From contig CANBOV010000024.1 in assembly GCA_947371275.1 (NCBI GenBank), positions 1-36,063 on the forward strand: a DNA stretch of 36,063 bases, given 5' to 3'. This DNA comes from Flavobacteriaceae bacterium (lineage in GTDB: Bacteria; Bacteroidota; Bacteroidia; Flavobacteriales; Flavobacteriaceae). This document shows, piece after piece, positions 17,001 to 25,241 of the stretch (positions are counted from its first letter, which is position 1; each line of letters opens with the position of its first letter). Under the pieces are notes generated by a model. The model saw only the letters and a list, made by a program, of their open reading frames with translations. It searched no databases and was not told the origin of the DNA. Both the position numbers and the translations under genes were made by a program.

Positions 17001-20000
17001 AGCACGCCTCCCTCTATGCCAATAAACAGTGTTGTATATTCTCCTTTTAATATTAACACCTTAGGTTTTGATTACACTTTTATAGCCAATAGTCCAACAC
17101 CTGATTTTACATCACTTGACATTGTTGGTAATACTCATTATTACTATTTTATATATGCTTATAATAATACTAATTGTGCCGGACCTATATATAGTTCGCT
17201 TCCTCCATTAATGGCAGACACAATTACTTGTGTAACAGAGCCGAACAGTGTTACACTTACCAACGTAACGCCTTCTGGATTTACCTTAGATTGGTTTGCT
17301 CCTATTGGTGGTAATTCTGACCCAATTACCTATACGATTCAAGTAACAACTAATCCCGGATTTACCGCAAACATTGCTGGTTCGCCATTCACGGTATTAG
17401 ATCCAACCACTGTTTTAAATGTAACAGGATTGAATCCTAGCACTACATATTATTATCGAATTACCGCCTCTAATTCAGTTTGTAGTAGTGCTTACATAAC
17501 TGGATCCGCCTATACAGGATATTGTGCTTCAACTTCTACAACTTCTACCCGTTATATTACTAGTTTTTCTACTACGGGTGGATCTACGAATATTAGTAAT
17601 TTAGCGTCTGGTTATTCCGCTACCGGGTATGGAGCCTTTTTATCGCAGGTAGTTAGCAAACAAATTTATGGTACTGTAAACTTTAGCGCTACGTTCTACA
17701 ATGGCACTTTTGCTTATGGTTTTAATATATGGGTAGATTGGAATGATGATTTGGATTTTAATGATGCTGGAGAAAAAGTATATGCTTCAGGGGCATTGAT
17801 TTTGAGTGCTACAGGAAGTTTTACCATACCAGCCACAGCCGGTATAGGTCAGCACAGAATGCGAATAAAAGCAGATACCAGTTTATTAAACCCAGCTGCT
17901 TGTGGCATAATTACTACTGGAGAGACTGAAGATTATACATTAGAAGTAACACCATTATTATGTTCGGGTAACCCAACAAACCTTACCGCTATTTTTACAA
18001 GTCAAACAACTGCTACGATAAGTTGGACAGCTCCTGCTCCTCCTCCAACTAGTGGTTATCAATATTACTATTCTACTTCTGCTGTTGCTCCTAATTATCT
18101 TACGACACCAACAGGCTCTACTGGTGCTGGAATAACCTCGGTTAATTTGAGTAGTTTAAGTCCGTCATTTACCTATTATTTCTGGGTGCGTTCTTATTGT
18201 GATGCAATTACAGGTGCTGGAATATGGGTAGGCCCTGTTACGTTCTCACAACTTAACTGTACTAGCGGAAACGGAATAGGCACTTCAGCATTAGGATGTC
18301 CCTCTGTTATTGCAGGAGGATTGAATCTGAATGGACTAGACCCCGATCCTATTTCGGGTTGTCTTGCGGTAGGATGTGCTGATTTGCAAGCAACGTATTT
18401 GCAGTTGGGAGACACATCAAACTATACCGTACAATCGATACCTTATGCACCTCCTTATCAATTTGGCTGTATGGCCAATCCACTCAGTATTAACATTGAT
18501 GACGTATGGTCACCTGTCGTAAACTTACCCTTTAACTTCTGCTTTTATGGTAATAATTACAACAAATGTTTAATTAGTTCGAATGGTGCTTTGACGTTTG
18601 ATACCGTAAATAATGTTCCTAGTGGCTATTCTGCTTGGTCCTTTGCCAGCAATATTCCAAATCCAATTTTATTTAAAAATGCTATTTTTGGCGTATATCA
18701 AGATATACACCCAGGAGTAGGAGGTAATATTGGATGGGAACTCATTACCTTAAATACAGGTTGTCGCGCTTTGGTGGTTTCGTGGAAAAATGTACCAATG
18801 TATTCATGTACCTCATTGCTGTATACTGGTATGATGGTATTGTATGAAAATACTAATATCATAGAAGTTTATATTCAAGAGAAAACGGTTTGTCCTAGTT
18901 GGAATGGCGGAAATGCTGCAGTGGGAATACAAAATGCAACAGGTACTCTTGGTGTAGTACCGCCAAATCGCAATGGTTTGGATGCGGATTGGTCAACCAC
19001 CAATGAGGCTTGGCGATTTGTCCCATCGGGTACCTCCTTAACCTCGATAAAATGGCATGAAGGCTCAGGTACTGCTGGACCTGTTATTGCGAATACCGAT
19101 ATTGTTCATGTTTGTCCCGCAGCCACAACTACTTATACCGCAGAAGTTACTTATTCATTATGTAATGGAACTACTTTAGTAGAAACAGATGAAACGACTG
19201 TAACGGTAAATGGAAGTAAAACTTGGAATGGTACAATAAGTACTGATTGGGATGATGACAACAACTGGACTCCACTAGGAATTCCAAATGGTTTTGATTG
19301 TGTGGTAATTCCAGACACAGCCAATGATCCTATTATATCGGGAACGCATTACAATGGTTTAGCGGGTAACTTAACCATTCTTAATAATGCTATCCTTACG
19401 GTGAATTCAAACAACAATATAACCGTTACTGACTGGGTTCATATTGAGCCAAATGGTATTTTCCAATTGGAAGACAGTTCTAATTTGGTTCAAATTAACA
19501 ACGATCAAAACACGGGCAACATCCTTTATAAAAGAAATGCCAACGTTAGAAGTTTGGATTACGTGTATTGGTCTTCCCCAGTAGCTAATTATAATGTTAA
19601 CAGCATCTCTAGTCCAATTACCACAGGTGTGGCTTACAAATGGAACACTACCATTGCCAATTCAAATGGAGGGCAAGGAAATTGGCAATCTGCTAGTGGA
19701 GATATCATGACAACTGCCAAAGGATATATTGTTGCTGGCCCTCCTAGTTTTAGTTCTAGCATTCCATCTACATTATTAGGTAGTTTTACAGGCGTTCCTA
19801 ATAATGGCCCTATTACTTTCCCAATTAGTCGCGGTAGTGATACCAATACTTTATTTCATCAAGGTATTAATTTAACCGAAATTACCAATTTCAGTGATAA
19901 TTGGAATTTGATTGGTAACCCTTATCCTTCGTCGATAAGTGGCGGGCGGTTTTTATTCAATAACAGTACAAAAATTGTTGGAAACATCAAATTATGGACG

Positions 20001-20966
20001 CATGGTAGCTTACCTAGTATGATTAGTAGTCCGTTTTATGGAACATTTGTATATAACTATAACCCAGGTGATTATTTAACTTATAATTACACGGGGACAA
20101 GTTGTTGTCCATTGGCAGCAGCCGATTTAATGATTGGTGCTGGTCAAGGGTATTTTGTTCAAATGCAAGATGGTAGTGCAGCCAGTGACATTGTGAGCTT
20201 TGATAATAGTTTAAGAAGCTCACTATTTGACAATACCGTATTTTATAAGACTTCCAATCAGCCTGAGAGTATAAATGTAACCGATTTGGAACGAAACAGA
20301 ATTTGGTTAGACTTAGTGAGCGCCAACAATGATTCAGATCGCATTTTGGTTGGTTATATTGAAGGTGCTACAAATAGCAAGGATAATTTCTATGATGCTA
20401 GTATGTCGTTTACAGGGTCTATGGCTTTATATTCTTTAATAGGAATTGATAAATTTATGATACAAGGGCGTCAATTGCCTTTTAACAAAAGTGATGTTAT
20501 TCCAATAGGAGTCAAAATAATGACCGCTGGGCGCTATTCCATAGGTATAGGAGCGCTAGATGGTTTGTTTACCAACACCTCTCAGAATGTTTATTTAGAA
20601 GATAAAGTAACTGGGAAAATTCAAAATTTAAAAGTAAAAGCTTATTCCTTCAATTCAAATATAGGGACTTTTAACAATCGCTTTAAATTGCGTTTCAAAG
20701 GCGATGATGATGTCGATGATGACGACAAGCAAAGTGATTCTTCGTCTGTAGTTATGTATAAATCTAACCAGCAGATTGAAGTTCAATCTAGTATTGAAAA
20801 CATTACAAGTATTACAGTTTATGATTTGGTTGGTCGAGTACTTTTTGTTTCCAATGGTATCCACGACAAAAACTATACTATTGCAGCCCTTTCAGTGGCC
20901 CAGCAAGCTTTAATTGTTAAAATCACCTTAGATAACGGAGAAATACTTACCAAAAAATTACTATAG
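14043..20966 (+). CDS. Giant secreted multidomain repeat protein with T9SS type C-like sorting tail
   Basis: A 2307-aa exported protein. The signal peptide is residues 1-28, ending VNSQ. Residues about 29-160 are a pre-peptidase C-terminal-like (PPC) domain. Then two module types alternate: A modules starting NPCxSxT...CGTxI (about 164, 423 and 683) and B modules starting NDDC (about 292 and 551), each about 130 aa, giving a 260-aa (780-bp) period. Another NDEPC module follows near 812, then FN3-like domains near 947, 1063 and 1306 and a GEVED-type domain about 1215-1300 ending GETEDYTLEV. A Cys-rich nidogen-like part is near 1400-1680, and a T9SS-associated WNGTISTDWDDDNNW region begins near 1720. 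An Asp-rich linker (about 2220-2232) precedes a C-terminal domain with ITVYDLVGRVLF and ALIVKITLDNGE, matching T9SS type C tails as I recall them. It is probably a surface adhesin or structural protein; no catalytic domain was recognised. Confidence 0.88.
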   Translation: MYKNFTSSTVKKVYLFFILLFALHVNSQTTCATALPLTINGPCASLVPVTDTTQDLPNINNACGTVTFGQEIWYKFTVTGGPLNVKIKVDSIDRNLYLQLMSSTAPCTGLTQIACANSDTASNSSQTETINQTLANGTYYLKVVNVGGGTSMTIDTLCITSIVNPCTSVTNIAACGTTISTTIPVGTGSYANLACGNTAAGMEKIYTFTPTLTGNYTIQQNSAYTSINYQVKPVSSGCSATGWTCIGNLLNATSSGTFALTAGTQYYILVDPQTTAGGTVSFIITCGVPIIFNDDCTNATTVSVNPSNICAVTAAGNTTAATESLPGCSGTADDDVWYQFTATNNTQIITVTPGTLVDAVFEVFDGTCGSFVSILCQDATTGSAVETTPLSGLTIGNIYYVRVHSSANGSGQGTFTICVASPPNPCSSVTAIDACGTTINQAIQAGYGSYNDFMCGNDTPGVEHLYIFTPNVTGNYYIQQNSAYAPIDYQIKLVDNGCNENGWSCIGNLTGNAISPNIYMIAGNEYYIMIDPTTITGGTVNFTLACIPTPPINDDCQGAINVTVNPTSVCATSTNGTTIGATETQPGCSGTADDDVWYKFTATSTTHVITVTPNSLYDPVFEVFDGSCNGGLTSILCNDNTSGTTIEAGTISGLVIGTKYFVRVYSNPDAAGFGTFNICITTPPNPCTSITTGITCGTPISTTIPSGFGSYAVSSCGILTNGKEKIYSFIPATTASYTIAQNSSFSGIDYQFKEASLGCDEYNWNCISTLNGASTSPYFTLTAGIEYYILLDPELTTGGIINFSITCGVIPPDNDEPCAAFPLPVTLTCNYDIYSNTNASSSLYVGDPSCANYVNNDVWFYVVVPSTGMVVIDTQNADVTNSGVAIYEGDCSILTEISCDDDSSGNPLMSTVSVSSRTPGEVLYVRFWENGGGSSGNFGICATTPPPCDEPTVQATNFTFDSISSSAITASFNGNASGYLIIQSTQSTPPSMPINSVVYSPFNINTLGFDYTFIANSPTPDFTSLDIVGNTHYYYFIYAYNNTNCAGPIYSSLPPLMADTITCVTEPNSVTLTNVTPSGFTLDWFAPIGGNSDPITYTIQVTTNPGFTANIAGSPFTVLDPTTVLNVTGLNPSTTYYYRITASNSVCSSAYITGSAYTGYCASTSTTSTRYITSFSTTGGSTNISNLASGYSATGYGAFLSQVVSKQIYGTVNFSATFYNGTFAYGFNIWVDWNDDLDFNDAGEKVYASGALILSATGSFTIPATAGIGQHRMRIKADTSLLNPAACGIITTGETEDYTLEVTPLLCSGNPTNLTAIFTSQTTATISWTAPAPPPTSGYQYYYSTSAVAPNYLTTPTGSTGAGITSVNLSSLSPSFTYYFWVRSYCDAITGAGIWVGPVTFSQLNCTSGNGIGTSALGCPSVIAGGLNLNGLDPDPISGCLAVGCADLQATYLQLGDTSNYTVQSIPYAPPYQFGCMANPLSINIDDVWSPVVNLPFNFCFYGNNYNKCLISSNGALTFDTVNNVPSGYSAWSFASNIPNPILFKNAIFGVYQDIHPGVGGNIGWELITLNTGCRALVVSWKNVPMYSCTSLLYTGMMVLYENTNIIEVYIQEKTVCPSWNGGNAAVGIQNATGTLGVVPPNRNGLDADWSTTNEAWRFVPSGTSLTSIKWHEGSGTAGPVIANTDIVHVCPAATTTYTAEVTYSLCNGTTLVETDETTVTVNGSKTWNGTISTDWDDDNNWTPLGIPNGFDCVVIPDTANDPIISGTHYNGLAGNLTILNNAILTVNSNNNITVTDWVHIEPNGIFQLEDSSNLVQINNDQNTGNILYKRNANVRSLDYVYWSSPVANYNVNSISSPITTGVAYKWNTTIANSNGGQGNWQSASGDIMTTAKGYIVAGPPSFSSSIPSTLLGSFTGVPNNGPITFPISRGSDTNTLFHQGINLTEITNFSDNWNLIGNPYPSSISGGRFLFNNSTKIVGNIKLWTHGSLPSMISSPFYGTFVYNYNPGDYLTYNYTGTSCCPLAAADLMIGAGQGYFVQMQDGSAASDIVSFDNSLRSSLFDNTVFYKTSNQPESINVTDLERNRIWLDLVSANNDSDRILVGYIEGATNSKDNFYDASMSFTGSMALYSLIGIDKFMIQGRQLPFNKSDVIPIGVKIMTAGRYSIGIGALDGLFTNTSQNVYLEDKVTGKIQNLKVKAYSFNSNIGTFNNRFKLRFKGDDDVDDDDKQSDSSSVVMYKSNQQIEVQSSIENITSITVYDLVGRVLFVSNGIHDKNYTIAALSVAQQALIVKITLDNGEILTKKLL
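14532..16480 (+). repeat. Coding tandem repeat, about 780-bp period (2.5 copies)
   Basis: Within the giant secreted protein, A/B module pairs recur at about 14532, 15312 and 16093 (A) and at about 14920 and 15697 (B). Similarity is visible at DNA level as well, for example the GCAGATGATGATGT segments near 15038 and 15818 and the CTGTGGxACAACCATCA segments near 14566 and 15346. This points to fairly recent internal duplication followed by divergence. The third A copy (16093) is the most diverged. Confidence 0.75.
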
Positions 20967-21461
20967 TAGCGTTACTATTCGTTCAAAACGTCCATGGTGA
21001 CTTTTAGACAAAGGATTTAAAACGGTATTCTCATAATAAAAGGGAATACCGTTTTTCTTTAAGATAACAACGTTGGGGTCTAGGGTGACAATACGATCAA
21101 AATCACTTTTTTTGATTACGGCAACGGTGTCAATATAATTCGGGGTAATGCAGGTTGTAGTCAAATAGATGCGACCATCACAAAGTACTTTTGCATATTG
21201 GTATTGATTAACTTCATTAAATTCTAAATCAAAACACTTCAGTTGTAAGGGTATGTAAGCTCTAATTTGCGTCTGCCTATTATATATTTTATAAGCCGCT
21301 TCTTTGAGGCTCCAGAGATACCAAACCATAGTTTCTGGATTAATTGCGTTTGCAATTAGGTTTTGTTCGCTAGACGTCATTATTTTATTTAAAAAACCTT
21401 CGCGTTTCCAATTGCTTTCTTGCTTGGCTAGTTCCGTATCAATGATGTCGTTTCCTATCAT
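20961..21461 (-). CDS. 4'-phosphopantetheinyl transferase (AcpS/Sfp superfamily)
   Basis: A 166-aa enzyme that would attach the phosphopantetheine arm of CoA to the Ser of the neighbouring acyl carrier protein. Motifs: GNDIID at residues 3-8 (Mg-binding Asp) and WSLKEAAYK at 50-58 (Glu54, Lys58), the two classic PPTase signatures. The length lies between AcpS (about 120) and Sfp (about 230) types. The gene overlaps the ACP gene by 4 bp (ATGA), making it a dedicated activator in this operon. Its last codons overlap the convergent giant gene by 6 bp; the shared CTATAG gives TAG stops on both strands. A strong hairpin sits inside its 3' coding part. Confidence 0.9.
   Translation of the reverse strand: MIGNDIIDTELAKQESNWKREGFLNKIMTSSEQNLIANAINPETMVWYLWSLKEAAYKIYNRQTQIRAYIPLQLKCFDLEFNEVNQYQYAKVLCDGRIYLTTTCITPNYIDTVAVIKKSDFDRIVTLDPNVVILKKNGIPFYYENTVLNPLSKSHHGRFERIVTLL
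21019..21055 (+). terminator. Strong hairpin plus T-run inside the PPTase gene; terminator for the plus-strand giant gene
   Basis: AAAACGGTATTC (21019-21030) and GAATACCGTTTT (21044-21055) form a perfect 12-bp stem with a 13-nt loop. On the plus strand it is followed by a T-rich run (21052-21060), 53 bp after the stop of the 2307-aa gene. Read on the minus strand it encodes about residues 136-148 of the PPTase and would also fold, with TTTTAAA after it. The stem is perfect even though the DNA is coding on the minus strand, which suggests selection for termination. Confidence 0.65.
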
Positions 21462-21712
21462 TTTTCGTTTAACTTGGTTTCTATAATGTCTAGTGCTGCT
21501 TTAATGGTAAGCATTTTTTCCATAGACTGGTTGTCAATTTCGATGTGAAATGCTTCTTCTACATCCAAAACTATATCAACCAAATTGGCTGAATTAATAT
21601 TTAAATCATTAATGAAATCGGTATTTTCATCCAAGTTCTCAAAAGCTTCTGAGTTTTTAACAAAAGGCTTTACAATTGTTTTCAATCGTTCAATTCTAGC
21701 TGCTCTATCCAT
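21458..21712 (-). CDS. Acyl carrier protein
   Basis: An 84-aa carrier protein. The predicted phosphopantetheine site is Ser41 in LNINSANLVDIV, followed by the acidic helix DVEEAFHIEID that normally docks to partner enzymes. The residue before the Ser is Asn rather than the usual Asp (DSL). The gene is 3 bp downstream of the ketosynthase and overlaps the PPTase by 4 bp, so carrier, condensing enzyme and activator are translated together. It would hold the acyl intermediates extended by the ketosynthase and dehydrated by the FabZ-like enzyme, and could hand them to the type III PKS. A role separate from the housekeeping AcpP is inferred from operon position. Confidence 0.9.
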   Translation of the reverse strand: MDRAARIERLKTIVKPFVKNSEAFENLDENTDFINDLNINSANLVDIVLDVEEAFHIEIDNQSMEKMLTIKAALDIIETKLNEK

Positions 21713-21715
21713 AGT

Positions 21716-22987
21716 TTAATTGTATTTTTTAAAAATTACACATCCATTAACGTCTCCAAATCCAAAGCTGGCTTTTGCCAAAATTTTTATATCTTTTTGC
21801 ACTAATTGTTGGGGAATTACCTTAAGATCTATTATCGATAAAATTTCCTCATTCATATCGACACAATTTATATTAGGAAAAACAAATCCCTCATACACTT
21901 GCAACACAGAAGCCACACTTTCTATACTACCCGCTGCTGATAAACAATGACCAACCATAGATTTAAGGGAATTGATCAATGGAAAGTCCATGCCCTTTCT
22001 TTGAAGCGCTTCACTCCAATTCTGAATTTCAAAACTGTCCTTACTGGTAGCCGTTAAATGGCCGTTAATCACATCAATTTCATGGGCAGAAACGCCTGCA
22101 TTTTGCATAGCTGCAGTTATGCATTTTTGGACTGCTATCCCATTGGGAGCCGTCATGGTGCCCAAACCTCTTTGTCCGCCCGAGTTTACATTACCTCCTA
22201 AGACTTCAGCATAAATACGAGCATTTCTTGCTAAGGCATTCTCTAAATCTTCTAAAATCAACGCCCCCGCTCCACTTCCTGGAACAAACCCAGAAGCCGA
22301 TGCCGACATAGGTCTAGAACCTTGTTCTGGGGATTCATTATGTTTGAACGTACAAACCTTCATAGCATCAAATCCTCCCCAAATGTAGGGTCCACTATCG
22401 CTTGTGCTTCCAGCCAACATCCGTTTAGCCAAACCCAATTTAATTCTTTCATAGGCCATTAGTATACTTTCAGTGCCTGTAGTACATGCAGAAGAATTCG
22501 TTGTCACTTGATTTCCTAATCCTAATTTACCTCCTAAGTAAGCGCTTACACCACTATTCATCGTTTGAGCCACTGCCGTGCTGCCCAATTTTCTAGTTTG
22601 CAAATCATCTATTTTATAAATGCTTTCGCGAAATTTGGCAATTCCAGACGTTCCTGTTCCAAATACAGTACCTGAATCCCAATCGGGATTTTCATTATGC
22701 TCTATGGTTAGACCTGCATCTTGCCATGCATCCATACCCGCAATTAGTCCGTATAAAATCCCTGTAGAATTAAAATTACGTAATTCTAATTCAGTCAAAT
22801 ACCGACTTATTAGTTCGTCTGAAATATCGGGTTTACCTGCTATTTGACAAGAAAACTGAAGTCGTTCTAATTCGGCATCATGTTTTATACCCGATATTCC
22901 ATTTTTTATAGCATGGGTAAAGGCTTTTAAGCCTACTCCGTTGGGAGCGACCACACCAAGTCCTGTTATGACAACTCTTCTATTCAT
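21716..22987 (-). CDS. Beta-ketoacyl-ACP synthase (FabF-like)
   Basis: A 423-aa condensing enzyme that extends acyl-ACP with malonyl-ACP. I chose the ATG at 22987 (MNRRVVITGLGVVAPNG) because this is the family N-terminus and it gives a 4-bp ATGA overlap with the upstream FabZ-like gene. A 10-codon-longer frame exists but has no family match. The catalytic triad is intact: Cys168 in SSACTTGTE, His310 in INGHLTAT and His347 in KSMVGHCLSAAG, with Lys342. It is therefore an active ketosynthase and not a chain-length factor. The operon has no ketoreductase or enoyl reductase, so those steps would borrow fatty-acid synthase enzymes. It probably builds or modifies the starter chain for the type III PKS. 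Confidence 0.9.
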   Translation of the reverse strand: MNRRVVITGLGVVAPNGVGLKAFTHAIKNGISGIKHDAELERLQFSCQIAGKPDISDELISRYLTELELRNFNSTGILYGLIAGMDAWQDAGLTIEHNENPDWDSGTVFGTGTSGIAKFRESIYKIDDLQTRKLGSTAVAQTMNSGVSAYLGGKLGLGNQVTTNSSACTTGTESILMAYERIKLGLAKRMLAGSTSDSGPYIWGGFDAMKVCTFKHNESPEQGSRPMSASASGFVPGSGAGALILEDLENALARNARIYAEVLGGNVNSGGQRGLGTMTAPNGIAVQKCITAAMQNAGVSAHEIDVINGHLTATSKDSFEIQNWSEALQRKGMDFPLINSLKSMVGHCLSAAGSIESVASVLQVYEGFVFPNINCVDMNEEILSIIDLKVIPQQLVQKDIKILAKASFGFGDVNGCVIFKKYN

Positions 22988-23409
22988 ATAATCATACCGG
23001 CTATAGTGCCTTGGCATACAATTTCGTTTTGCGAATTAATCATTTTTACATTGCATTTTAATTTACCAAATCGAAAATAAACCTTCTCTGAAATCACGGT
23101 TACTTTTTCATTTGGATAAACGGGTTTAAGGTATTCTATATCTGAGGACGTTAAAGCTATTTTAGTGGTTTCTTTGAATTGATCACCTACTAAATAAATA
23201 CCGAAACAAACCACGCCAATTTGCGCCATAGTTTCTGTTAATATAACTCCAGGTGTAATAGGATTATTTTTAAAATGCCCTTTGTAAAAATCTAATTCCG
23301 CTGCATAAGTATACACTCCAGTCACGCCATTTTGATTTATATCCAACAGCTCATCCACAAAAAGGAATGGCTTTGCATAGGGTAACTTATCTATAATTTT
23401 TGTATACAT
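22984..23409 (-). CDS. Beta-hydroxyacyl-ACP dehydratase, FabZ-like hotdog
   Basis: A 141-aa hotdog-fold protein that would dehydrate 3-hydroxyacyl-ACP to the trans-2-enoyl form. The FabZ signature is present: LPYAKPFLFVDELL at the start, catalytic His45 in YKGHFKNNPITPG and Glu59 in LTETMAQ, at the 14-residue spacing of FabZ (His49/Glu63). The start codon shares one base with the stop of the type III PKS (TAATG) and the 3' end overlaps the ketosynthase by 4 bp. Paired with a private ketosynthase and ACP it suggests at least one dedicated elongation cycle, perhaps leaving an unsaturated chain. A thioesterase function is less likely given the His/Glu pair. Confidence 0.87.
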   Translation of the reverse strand: MYTKIIDKLPYAKPFLFVDELLDINQNGVTGVYTYAAELDFYKGHFKNNPITPGVILTETMAQIGVVCFGIYLVGDQFKETTKIALTSSDIEYLKPVYPNEKVTVISEKVYFRFGKLKCNVKMINSQNEIVCQGTIAGMII

Positions 23410-24461
23410 TAAAATTCAATTAATATTCGCTGCGCCGAAAAACCCGGCCCAAAACTTAGCAACAATCCCTTTTCTCCTTTTTGGGGTTGGTTATCCATCA
23501 CACGTTCTAGCACATAAAGCACGGTTGCACTCGACATGTTTCCATATAATCGAAGTACTTCCTTAGTATCTTTAATGTTTTTTCCTAAATCGGCAAACAA
23601 ACCTTCAACCGTTTGAACAATTTTTTTACCCCCTGGATGAAAAATTAAATGGTCTATATCCTCCATTTTTAAATTGTTCTTAGCTAAAAAAGGATGGATA
23701 ATATCTGGAAAATGAGAAGCAATAGTATCTGGAACTTCAATATCCAATACCATTTGTAAGCCTGAATTTTTTAATTGAAACCCCATCATTTGAATCGAAT
23801 CATAGAAATGGTACATTTCATTGTCCAAAATTTTGGGTCCCTCATCTTCTTCGTGGGATGAAAGCAAAACACAGGCAGCGCCATCACCAAAAATTGCGGC
23901 GCTAACAACATTTGCCATCGAATAATCATCCAGTTGGAACGTGGCTGTCGGACTTTCCACTGCAATAACCGCAGCTCTTTTTCCGGGATTGGCTTGCAAA
24001 AAGTTTTTAGCATACATGATCCCTGATATACCGGCTGCACAACCCATTTCGGTTACAGGAAGACGCACTACATCTTGACGTAATTTCAAAGTATTAATTA
24101 AATAGGCATCTAGAGAAGGTATCATGATTCCAGTGCAACTAACGGTAATGATATAGTCGATATCCGATGGAAGCCATTTAGCTTTCTTCAACGATTTATC
24201 AAATACTTTTTCACCCAACTTAATGACCTCTCGTACATAAATATTGTTGCGTTCCTCGAAAGATGTTTTAGTAAAAACTTCCAATGGATCCATAATTGAA
24301 TAGCGCTTATCCACCATGGCTCCTTCAAATATCTTTTTGACTTTGCGGATAAAGCGCTCGTCTTGACCAAACAACCATGCATCCAAAAACGGAAGAATTT
24401 CGGAAGTTGTTCGGGAAAACTGAGGTAACTCTTTAGCTACGGATACTATTTTTACTTTCAT
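23409..24461 (-). CDS. Type III polyketide synthase (chalcone/stilbene synthase family)
   Basis: A 350-aa homodimeric ketosynthase that extends an acyl starter with malonyl-CoA and cyclises the polyketide to a resorcinol, resorcylic acid or pyrone. The full catalytic triad is seen: Cys141 in EMGCAAGISG, His275 in FHPGGKK and Asn308 in YGNMSSAT. The C-terminal GPGFSAQRILIEF also matches the family. The length is that of bacterial alkylresorcinol-type enzymes. It lies 42 bp after the methyltransferase and shares one base with the dehydratase, at the centre of the operon. The adjacent ACP suggests the starter may arrive as acyl-ACP, as known for Azotobacter ArsB/ArsC. Chain length and ring type cannot be read from sequence. 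Confidence 0.93.
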   Translation of the reverse strand: MKVKIVSVAKELPQFSRTTSEILPFLDAWLFGQDERFIRKVKKIFEGAMVDKRYSIMDPLEVFTKTSFEERNNIYVREVIKLGEKVFDKSLKKAKWLPSDIDYIITVSCTGIMIPSLDAYLINTLKLRQDVVRLPVTEMGCAAGISGIMYAKNFLQANPGKRAAVIAVESPTATFQLDDYSMANVVSAAIFGDGAACVLLSSHEEDEGPKILDNEMYHFYDSIQMMGFQLKNSGLQMVLDIEVPDTIASHFPDIIHPFLAKNNLKMEDIDHLIFHPGGKKIVQTVEGLFADLGKNIKDTKEVLRLYGNMSSATVLYVLERVMDNQPQKGEKGLLLSFGPGFSAQRILIEF

Positions 24462-24503
24462 ATATTATTGTTGAAAAGAATTGATTGTAGGCTTTCAGTT
24501 GAA

Positions 24504-25241
24504 TTAAATAATCCTACTTGACGTATCATCTGTTTTTATTATCCATTGGTAGCGAAAAGCCCATTTCCATTGAATGGAATAGTTCTTGAATTGCAATTGT
24601 TTTGAAAATGCTAATAATTCCTTTTTTTTAAATCCTCTTAAAATGGAAACTAGTCCGTCCTCTTTTGACATCGCATTGAGTCTGAATACAAAACACAAGG
24701 CTTCAAATAAACGATATGACAAGGCACTTCTTTGTAAATCATTGATTATGATTCCCAACGCTGCATTTTGCTCAAACACTTGTAATAGCTTGACTATTTC
24801 ATTGTCTCCAAAATGATGCAATGTCAACGTACACAATACTATGTCATAGTGAAGTTCTTTAAAAGAAGATTCAAAAACATCTTCACAACGGTAACTTATA
24901 TTGGGATAGTGTATTGACAAGTTTTGTGCATGATTTATGGTGAAATTATTGGCATCAATGCCAATCAAACTTAACTTGATTCCCTCTTTTTTACCAAATG
25001 CAGCAAGTGTTCGTAGCAAATCTCCATTGCCACAACCCACATCAATTATAGTAATTTCTTTCGCTTTGTCCTGTTCGTTAAGTATGCTTTTCACCCCTTG
25101 TAAAGTGAGATGATTTCCTCCTAACAGTTGATTTATTTGAGCGATTTTATCCAAAGCCTCTCTAAGGATTTCTCCCTCTAGAGTAAAATCATCCATAATT
25201 TCGGTTAGTTGCGTTCTGTATTTTGTGTTAATCCAATTCAT
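24504..25241 (-). CDS. Class I SAM-dependent methyltransferase
   Basis: A 245-aa Rossmann-fold methyltransferase. Motif I is IDVGCGNGDLL (about residues 66-76), a motif II acidic residue is in LIGIDANNFTI, and the post-motif stretch is VLCTLTLHHFGDNE, resembling UbiE/Coq5-type enzymes. It most likely methylates a hydroxyl or ring carbon of the phenolic product of the neighbouring type III PKS. Its start overlaps the FAD oxidoreductase stop by 4 bp and it precedes the PKS by 42 bp. In Streptomyces SrsB and Bacillus BpsB the equivalent enzyme is a membrane ICMT-type methyltransferase, so this is a non-homologous replacement in the same pathway position. The methyl acceptor is inferred. Confidence 0.85.
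   Translation of the reverse strand: MNWINTKYRTQLTEIMDDFTLEGEILREALDKIAQINQLLGGNHLTLQGVKSILNEQDKAKEITIIDVGCGNGDLLRTLAAFGKKEGIKLSLIGIDANNFTINHAQNLSIHYPNISYRCEDVFESSFKELHYDIVLCTLTLHHFGDNEIVKLLQVFEQNAALGIIINDLQRSALSYRLFEALCFVFRLNAMSKEDGLVSILRGFKKKELLAFSKQLQFKNYSIQWKWAFRYQWIIKTDDTSSRII

Noticed and set aside
14043..20966. Repeats in the giant gene as a CRISPR or non-coding satellite.
   Set aside because: The repeats are long (about 780 bp), diverged, in frame and inside one continuous coding sequence with signal peptide and sorting tail.
22988..23017. Ten-codon N-terminal extension of the ketosynthase.
   Set aside because: The family begins at MNRRVVITG, and the internal ATG gives the 4-bp coupling overlap seen elsewhere in the operon.
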